DNA of 20,311 bases from a virus, in IMG/VR virus record IMGVR_UViG_3300008339_000660, positions 1 through 20,311 of that record; one strand, written 5' to 3'. Below, piece after piece: positions 12,824 through 18,433 of this stretch. The position numbers and the translations under genes are program-made. How positions within the stretch are numbered: the first letter of the stretch is position 1; each line of letters opens with the position of its first letter. The notes below the pieces were generated by a model. It was not told the DNA's origin and made no database searches. It saw only the letters and a list, made by a program, of their open reading frames with translations.

Positions 12824-13614
12824 CATATGCAATTAGATTTCCAGTTGGATACAAGCCTGTAATTAAACACGGCAGCCATGACCAAAAGACTCACGGTGCA
12901 TGGGCTAATGGCAGTTCATCCGATACAGAACTTGATTCCATGCCTTATGAGTGGAACCCGCTTAAAGGGAAAGAGCCAACTTGGGGAACGGCTACAGCAG
13001 TTGTGGCTAAAGAGGCATTTGAAGAGATTGCACAAAGTCAGATTGCAACTCGCCTTTGGGGTGGGGAACTAGACAATATTGTTAAAGATGGAGGCTTCAA
13101 AAGCCTTAATGAGATTCCAACAGATTCTAAATATGGCGTAAGTGCAAGTGAGCAATATCGTGAAGCCCGCTCTCAACTAGAAAACGGAGTATGGCGTACT
13201 CCAAAAGAGGGCGTTCAACCAATCTATGGTTATCTTGATGTTGAGAATCCAGCATACCAAGAAGGCGTATCTCTTTACGGAGATGTAAAAATTACTCTTA
13301 AAGATAGAATCTCGGGCAGAACTACAGTTACAGCAGGAGATAGCCTGAATCATAGACTAACACCTGTTCGTCTATCCGAACTTCGTAATAAAAAAGTAAA
13401 TGCTGACGATGTAATGAGGGCAAGCAGAAGTAATGCTTTTTCAGAATTCAGCAGAGACAAGAAAATTCAAGTGGAATACGTCGAGGCTCAGATTCATGGT
13501 GGAGTCAAATTATCTGATTTTAAGTCAGTGACCTTAGATAGATTTTCCCAAGTACAACCCGATACGATTACGGTTCTTAAGCAACTTGGGATTGAGGTGA
13601 CTGTAAATGACTAA
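12820..13614 (+). CDS. Tagged protein 1: HDQKTHG tag plus DUF3626-like domain, possible ADP-ribosyltransferase
   Basis: 264 residues from the ATG overlapping the MuF stop (a GTG at 12811 is alternative). Residues 16-31 are KHGSHDQKTHGAWANG. The rest resembles DUF3626 as I recall it: LWGGELDNIVKDGGFKS, then VQPIYGYLDVENP, LYGDVKITLKDRISGRTT, GDS (Ser175) and YVEAQIHGGVKLSDFKSV near the end. The last segment (Glu222-Ala-Gln) parallels the catalytic-Glu strand of ADP-ribosyltransferases and of the neighbouring gene at 14844, so an ADP-ribosyltransferase fold is inferred, not shown. Likely head-associated by context. Confidence 0.7.
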   Translation: MTYAIRFPVGYKPVIKHGSHDQKTHGAWANGSSSDTELDSMPYEWNPLKGKEPTWGTATAVVAKEAFEEIAQSQIATRLWGGELDNIVKDGGFKSLNEIPTDSKYGVSASEQYREARSQLENGVWRTPKEGVQPIYGYLDVENPAYQEGVSLYGDVKITLKDRISGRTTVTAGDSLNHRLTPVRLSELRNKKVNADDVMRASRSNAFSEFSRDKKIQVEYVEAQIHGGVKLSDFKSVTLDRFSQVQPDTITVLKQLGIEVTVND

Positions 13615-14854
13615 TATAGTTATTGATAGCCCAATCACTGGCAAGCGTGAAACCCTTACTCAAGCCCAGTTCAATAGTTACATGGCTCAAACCAACGGAG
13701 CGGTCCTTAAGTGGATTGTTGAGCCTGTTCTAAAGCACGGTTCGCATGACCAAAAGACACACGGTTCTTGGGCTACAGGTTCAGATGGATTAACTGTAAG
13801 TATTGATAATTCAAAATTTGAAAAAACAATGACTTTGAATAATAAAAAGGGTGAACCGCTTGCATATGTTCAATTTCAAGACTTTGAAATTGATAAGAAG
13901 ATAGATATTCTCTACCTTCATAGTTACGATAGCGGTAAAGGTTATGCGACTAGAGTAATTGACGAACTCTATAAAGCAATGCCTGATAAAGAAATTTATT
14001 GGGGAAAAACTAGCGCTCCTGAATCTACACACTTAGCACAAAAGTTCTCCGATAAGTATGGAAGAACTCAATTTATGCCTTGGGGTGAGGGTGTTATTGA
14101 TGGTTATGAGTGGGGCGAGTTATATGGCGATAAGACAGCGAAAGTTGAAAAACATGGCTTACACGACCAAAAGACACATGGTTCCTGGGCTAATGGAAGC
14201 GGTTCAAGCGGACTGACCCATCGTGAGATTTACAATTTGCAAGTAGGCAGAGGCGATTCGTTAGTTTCTAAAGTTTACAAAGCCGAGGATACATTTCAGC
14301 CACAACTTCAACGCGAACTTCCTATCCCATTTCCACCTAAGCCTAGAGTTGAATTTGCCACAAAAGAAGAATATGACAAGGCTTACAAAGAGTATTCAAA
14401 GAATTATGATGAGTGGACTAAAGAGTCGCATCGAAATATTAAATCAGATTTAGGTCAAAAGCATTTAGATGGAACTAGGGCTGGTGTTCAAAAGTACATG
14501 GACAATCTTCTCGACCAAGATTGGTTCAAATCAGAATTTGGCACTGGAGGGGTTGTCCCCAAGCCTCAAGTTAAATTGCTCGATATAAATTCTGCTGGAC
14601 GTTATGTTTTTGGCTTTAAGAATGGTCAACCATATACATCCATGATATTCAACAAAGGTTTTTCAAAGGCTGAACCAACGATTCTTCATGAGATTGCTCA
14701 TTATGCAACCACTATCTCTCAGCGAGAGCCTTTTGATGGGCACGGAGTAGAGTTCGCAAAAAACCATGTTTACATTACGAGCAAAGCAATTGGTAGCGAT
14801 TATGCCGATGGACTTGCACAGGCGTATCGAGAGGAGGGAGTCGATGTTGGATAA
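13607..14854 (+). CDS. Tagged protein 2: GNAT-like acetyltransferase plus HExxH metallopeptidase-like domain
   Basis: 415 residues, start overlapping the previous stop by eight bases. Order: N-terminal segment, tag (43-58), GNAT-like domain ~63-175 with the acetyl-CoA-binding signature SGKGYATRVIDEL (109-121), second tag (182-197), then a domain ending in a zincin motif HEIAHYAT (His361, Glu362, His365) with a candidate third ligand His379 in DGHGVEF. The last domain is likely a zinc peptidase (SprT-like or toxin-type zincin). Both activities are inferred from motifs. The two-domain protein has each domain behind its own tag. Confidence 0.8.
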   Translation: MTNIVIDSPITGKRETLTQAQFNSYMAQTNGAVLKWIVEPVLKHGSHDQKTHGSWATGSDGLTVSIDNSKFEKTMTLNNKKGEPLAYVQFQDFEIDKKIDILYLHSYDSGKGYATRVIDELYKAMPDKEIYWGKTSAPESTHLAQKFSDKYGRTQFMPWGEGVIDGYEWGELYGDKTAKVEKHGLHDQKTHGSWANGSGSSGLTHREIYNLQVGRGDSLVSKVYKAEDTFQPQLQRELPIPFPPKPRVEFATKEEYDKAYKEYSKNYDEWTKESHRNIKSDLGQKHLDGTRAGVQKYMDNLLDQDWFKSEFGTGGVVPKPQVKLLDINSAGRYVFGFKNGQPYTSMIFNKGFSKAEPTILHEIAHYATTISQREPFDGHGVEFAKNHVYITSKAIGSDYADGLAQAYREEGVDVG

Positions 14855-15611
14855 TTACGAGATTGAAATTGTTGAACCTCCACTGGACCCAAAATTCCTC
14901 CCTGTCCCTTATGAAGAAGATGTTCTCAAGCACGGCTCTCATGACCAAAAGACACATGGCAGTTGGGCTACAGGCAATTATGAGAATCTTGCTGAATGGC
15001 TCAAGGCTGAAGATGCAGTATTTGGCTCTAAGGAAGAAAAAGATAAATATATTCGTGAACATTTGTTAAGCCAACGCGAAGCGGGATTTAGCCAAGATAC
15101 CTATCCTGAATTTGCAAGAGCAATACATTCATATACTGGCTCACCAGGGTATGAAATAAATGAAGTTCTCAGAGATGAACAAATTAGCAATGAGGGTTAT
15201 CAAAATATAATTGATAAGTTAGATAAAGCAATAAAGGTCGCGCCACCACTTGGTGAGGAATTAATTGCATATCGAGGAGTCAAAGGAAATGGATTAGATT
15301 TTTTTGAAACCCTAAAGACTGGCGATACTTATACAGATAAAGCCTTTACATCAACAACAATTGATGCTGGAGTTGCTCAGCAATTCGGTGGCTCAATGCC
15401 ATATTACGAAGGATTAGTTTTCAAATATAAGTTACCCGCTGGTACGAAGGGAATCTTTCCCGCTGGTTACCGTGATTATGAGGCAGATGCACTAGGAAAC
15501 ATGAAATTTACGCCAAAAACAGATGAGGCTGAATTCCTATTACCTAGAGATAGTAAATTCAAAGTAGTTGCACAGCGCGGTCGAGTTTGGGATGTAGAGT
15601 TGGTGCCATGA
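14844..15611 (+). CDS. Tagged protein 3: VIP2-like ADP-ribosyltransferase
   Basis: 255 residues from the ATG at 14844 behind GAGGAGGGA; an in-frame ATG at 14766 lies inside the upstream gene. Tag at 29-44. The rest shows the R-S-E class: AYRG (Arg144), FTSTT (Ser170), and EAEFLLPRDSKFKV with Glu228-x-Glu230 as the ARTT catalytic pair. The family transfers ADP-ribose from NAD+ to a protein, often Arg. In T4, the ADP-ribosyltransferase Alt is packaged in the head and modifies host RNA polymerase on injection; a comparable role is inferred. All three key motifs are intact. Confidence 0.85.
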   Translation: MLDNYEIEIVEPPLDPKFLPVPYEEDVLKHGSHDQKTHGSWATGNYENLAEWLKAEDAVFGSKEEKDKYIREHLLSQREAGFSQDTYPEFARAIHSYTGSPGYEINEVLRDEQISNEGYQNIIDKLDKAIKVAPPLGEELIAYRGVKGNGLDFFETLKTGDTYTDKAFTSTTIDAGVAQQFGGSMPYYEGLVFKYKLPAGTKGIFPAGYRDYEADALGNMKFTPKTDEAEFLLPRDSKFKVVAQRGRVWDVELVP

Positions 15612-18244
15612 ACCTAGATAGATTCCAACACGACTCATCTAAGGGCTTATCCCTTGTCGTTGAGAAGCATGGTTCCCACGACCAAAAAACCCATGGCAAC
15701 TGGGCAACTGGTGGCACTCTTTATACAGGCATCATTGACCGCCTTGGCGCAAAAGATGTAACTGGATTCAGCCTAGATATTAGTTCCAAGAAAGCGCCTA
15801 CTAGCGGGTACATGGCTTCTAATGCTGGGGCTGAGCAGACTGTTGGCTACGATGAATTCTTCTCAAGTCGTGATAAGAGCAGAGAAATTCTTTTTGATTA
15901 CATAACTAAAAATGCAAATCAGTTAAGCGAGCGCGGAGCCTATTTCGGTATATGGGTTGTAAAAGACCAAGGAACCGTGTACCTTGACGTCTCACGAAGA
16001 TACGACACTAAGAGCGAAGCAGTTCGCGCTGGTTTCGAGAATGACCAACTATCAATTTACGATATCGATAACGATTCGTATATTTACATGAAGGACGAGG
16101 TAGATGAGCGAACCAACAAAGCCGTTGCTGATAGAGATTCCAATTCCAGTCAACGAAATGACGGACGAGCAGAAGAAAGCATTCGCGGAGGAAATCCTCA
16201 ACGCGATAGAAAGCAACCGCTAACTTTCCCTCATGTTTGTTTAGGACGATACACAGTTCAAAAACATCTTGAAGGGCAGCATGACCAAGAAACTCACGGA
16301 AACTGGGCAGGGGATAGATATCCTGCTGATTCAGTTAAGGGCGCAAGAGACGGTGCCAAGGAATATGCCTTTCAGAAGGGCTTGAAGCCCGATGAGACGA
16401 TTGACTACACGAAAGTAGTAGCAAACCGTGACCGTGCAGCATCAATAGCCGATATCTACGAAACTCTGCCTAAGATGGATAGAGATGCGGTAGACGAGTA
16501 CGAGGCGCTGGCTTCAGAGGTCGAAGAGCAGTTCAATTACATGACCAAGAACCTAGGGGTAAAAGTCTCCTTCGTTGCTGAAGACCCATATAAGACTTCT
16601 AAAGAGATGTTTGCCGATGTCAGTACAGGGAATCTAAAAGTCCTATCGACTGCATCAACTGGTGCCCATCCGCTATTTAGCGATTTACAGAATGACAAGT
16701 TCAGAGCAGTTCATGATTACTTCGGACATGCTGCAACTGGTCGTGGATTCGGTCAAGATGGCGAAGAGGCTGCATGGGTCCATCACTCACAGATGTTTAC
16801 AAAGAATGCTCGAGCAGCATTAACAACTGAAACCCGTGGGCAAAACTCATTCTTTAATAATCGAGGCAAGCAGTTCGCTGACCAAAAGGTTGCATTGCTA
16901 CCTTCTGAATTTTGGGAAGTTCCAGCAGTATTCACAAAGATTAAAGTGATTCGCTTTGAGGCTGGGCTTAAGCCAACCTTTAAGCACCTTCAAGGACAAC
17001 ACGACCAGTCGACTCACGGCGCTTGGGCTAACGGTGGATATACCGAACAGCAACAATCAGGTATGGCTGCCATGGAAGGTAGAGGTCCTTCAACTTTGGA
17101 CCTAGATAATCTTCATGATGCACTGCTGTATGGCATGAATGGTCCTTCCTTAGATGAGATGAAAAATATTGTTGAAAATGACCAAGGGCTTTATGAGCAA
17201 GCAATTGAAGGCATTGATGAAAGAGTTGATGCTGAAATGGCAGAATTTGGTTGGGACGATACAACCAAGCATGATGCTGATTTTATTGAAAGACAAAGAA
17301 ATCAGGTATACGAAGAGCAGCAAGCAAAAATGATTGATGAATATATTTCTAATGAATCAGATTTCATTCATACGCTCTATGAAGAGCAAAATGGCGGAAG
17401 CATTCAAAGTCAAATGGAAGAAATGACTGGATTTATGAATGAGGTTTATTCATCCGAGCATATGGGCATGGATGTTTACGGAAACGAAGTGAACCTTTAT
17501 TCCGAGGTGACAAGCATGGAGCCAAGTTCCTATGTCACTGGAGGAATTAAGATTTATGGCGTAGTTCAAACAACTGGTGGAGAGGCTGCTGGTGAGTTCG
17601 AACGCACGATGTATAAGGAAGATGGAGTTTGGATGGTCGAGCATGACCTATTCCAAATGTATGACGATTACAGAGGTTCGGGATTTGGTACAAAGTTCAT
17701 TCAGCAACAAGAGGACTGGTACACAACTCGTGGATTCGGCGCAATTACTGTAGGTACTGCATGGGATGGTGCTCGCCACTGGGCAAGAGCAGGATATGAC
17801 TGGCACCCACAATATGTCGAGGACAACATTTCTCGCATTGCAAATGAATCTCAATACAACGATAACTTCGAAGCAGGTTCAGAAAACCGTAGCGAGTTCA
17901 ATAGTTTGATGTCCCGAGCATTCGATGGATATGACCCTAATAAATCTTGGACTAGCCAAAGAGTCAATGGCACTGTCAAGATGAAGCCGATTACAAATGA
18001 TGATTTCCCGCTACCTAACGATTTTGCCACTATCGGCATTGCTCGTAAGACTCGAGACAGTGATGGCGTATCTGACTGGGGCGGAAAGTCTCTTATGGAT
18101 AACCTCAACTTGAAGTACACAAAGGTTCTAACCGCAGAAGGTCGTTCTGTCATACAGGGTCCAGTTGACCGAGATGGTGATGGATTGGTCTACGACGGAA
18201 CGGCTCGCGAAAAGCCCGCTCCTACGGTAAACTTAACACCATGA
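15608..18244 (+). CDS. Tagged protein 4: three-tag multidomain protein with HDxFGH domain and GNAT-like domain
   Basis: 878 residues, ATG overlapping the previous TGA. Tag 1 (20-35) is followed by a domain (~36-165; TGFSLDISSKKAPTSGYM, GTVYLDVSRRYD, NDQLSIYDID) that I recall from phage proteins. Residues ~166-217 are low-quality, Arg/Asn/Ser-rich linker. Tag 2 (219-235) precedes a domain with His369-Asp-Tyr-Phe-Gly-His374, Glu386-Glu and TTETRGQNSFF. Tag 3 (459-475) precedes a helical acidic region and a GNAT-like domain (YRGSGFGTKF, 688-697). The end has FPLPNDFATIG and a Ca-loop-like DRDGDG (854-859). It may be a fusion of two or more genes. Confidence 0.75.
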   Translation: MNLDRFQHDSSKGLSLVVEKHGSHDQKTHGNWATGGTLYTGIIDRLGAKDVTGFSLDISSKKAPTSGYMASNAGAEQTVGYDEFFSSRDKSREILFDYITKNANQLSERGAYFGIWVVKDQGTVYLDVSRRYDTKSEAVRAGFENDQLSIYDIDNDSYIYMKDEVDERTNKAVADRDSNSSQRNDGRAEESIRGGNPQRDRKQPLTFPHVCLGRYTVQKHLEGQHDQETHGNWAGDRYPADSVKGARDGAKEYAFQKGLKPDETIDYTKVVANRDRAASIADIYETLPKMDRDAVDEYEALASEVEEQFNYMTKNLGVKVSFVAEDPYKTSKEMFADVSTGNLKVLSTASTGAHPLFSDLQNDKFRAVHDYFGHAATGRGFGQDGEEAAWVHHSQMFTKNARAALTTETRGQNSFFNNRGKQFADQKVALLPSEFWEVPAVFTKIKVIRFEAGLKPTFKHLQGQHDQSTHGAWANGGYTEQQQSGMAAMEGRGPSTLDLDNLHDALLYGMNGPSLDEMKNIVENDQGLYEQAIEGIDERVDAEMAEFGWDDTTKHDADFIERQRNQVYEEQQAKMIDEYISNESDFIHTLYEEQNGGSIQSQMEEMTGFMNEVYSSEHMGMDVYGNEVNLYSEVTSMEPSSYVTGGIKIYGVVQTTGGEAAGEFERTMYKEDGVWMVEHDLFQMYDDYRGSGFGTKFIQQQEDWYTTRGFGAITVGTAWDGARHWARAGYDWHPQYVEDNISRIANESQYNDNFEAGSENRSEFNSLMSRAFDGYDPNKSWTSQRVNGTVKMKPITNDDFPLPNDFATIGIARKTRDSDGVSDWGGKSLMDNLNLKYTKVLTAEGRSVIQGPVDRDGDGLVYDGTAREKPAPTVNLTP
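16104..16223 (+). CDS. 39-aa ORF nested in +1 frame at a domain junction of the 15608 gene
   Basis: ATG at 16104 has GGACGAGG about four bases upstream and TAG directly before it in the same frame. It reads MSEPTKPLLIEIPIPVNEM then TDEQKKAFAEEILNAIESNR, a natural-looking beta strand plus amphipathic helix. The overlapping frame of the large gene here is the poor, Arg/Asn/Ser-rich linker. Either a true overlapping gene or the relic of a small gene once standing between two tagged genes. Confidence 0.45.
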   Translation: MSEPTKPLLIEIPIPVNEMTDEQKKAFAEEILNAIESNR

Positions 18245-18402
18245 ACAGAGAGCAGCGACTACGCGAAATCCAAAAGACTTATCGCTCATGGTCCGATAAG
18301 GCTGAGTTCATCAGTGATACCCAAGCAACTCCTGAAGATGAGGATAAGTTTTACGAATCTCTCATTGAGCAAAAACTAATCCCAGTAGAAAAGACTGAAT
18401 AG
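18241..18402 (+). CDS. Small charged helical protein, 53 aa
   Basis: ATG overlaps the stop of the 15608 gene (ATGA). Sequence MNREQRLREIQKTYRSWSDK, then AEFISDTQATPEDEDKFYES and a short tail. It is all-helical and highly charged, with no tag. It ends the coupled run that starts at the portal; the next gene has its own promoter. Function unknown. Confidence 0.65.
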   Translation: MNREQRLREIQKTYRSWSDKAEFISDTQATPEDEDKFYESLIEQKLIPVEKTE

Positions 18403-18421
18403 CAGTTGTTATTCTATCCGC

Positions 18422-18433
18422 TATCCTTAGTAC
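18422..18433 (+). promoter_or_regulatory. Leaderless-type -10 of the 18434 gene
   Basis: TATCCT (18422-18427) ends exactly six bases before the ATG at 18434, as at 2580, 8836 and 10188. No Shine-Dalgarno sequence and a 31-base gap after the previous stop. Confidence 0.45.

Noticed and set aside
14775-15069. Alternative-frame ORFs within the ADP-ribosyltransferase gene
   Set aside because: They overlap a gene with intact catalytic motifs in the main frame and have biased, unnatural composition and no ribosome binding site.
17028-18153. Minus-strand ORFs under the 15608 gene
   Set aside because: Antisense shadows of a large gene with recognisable domains; no promoter or ribosome binding site on the minus strand.
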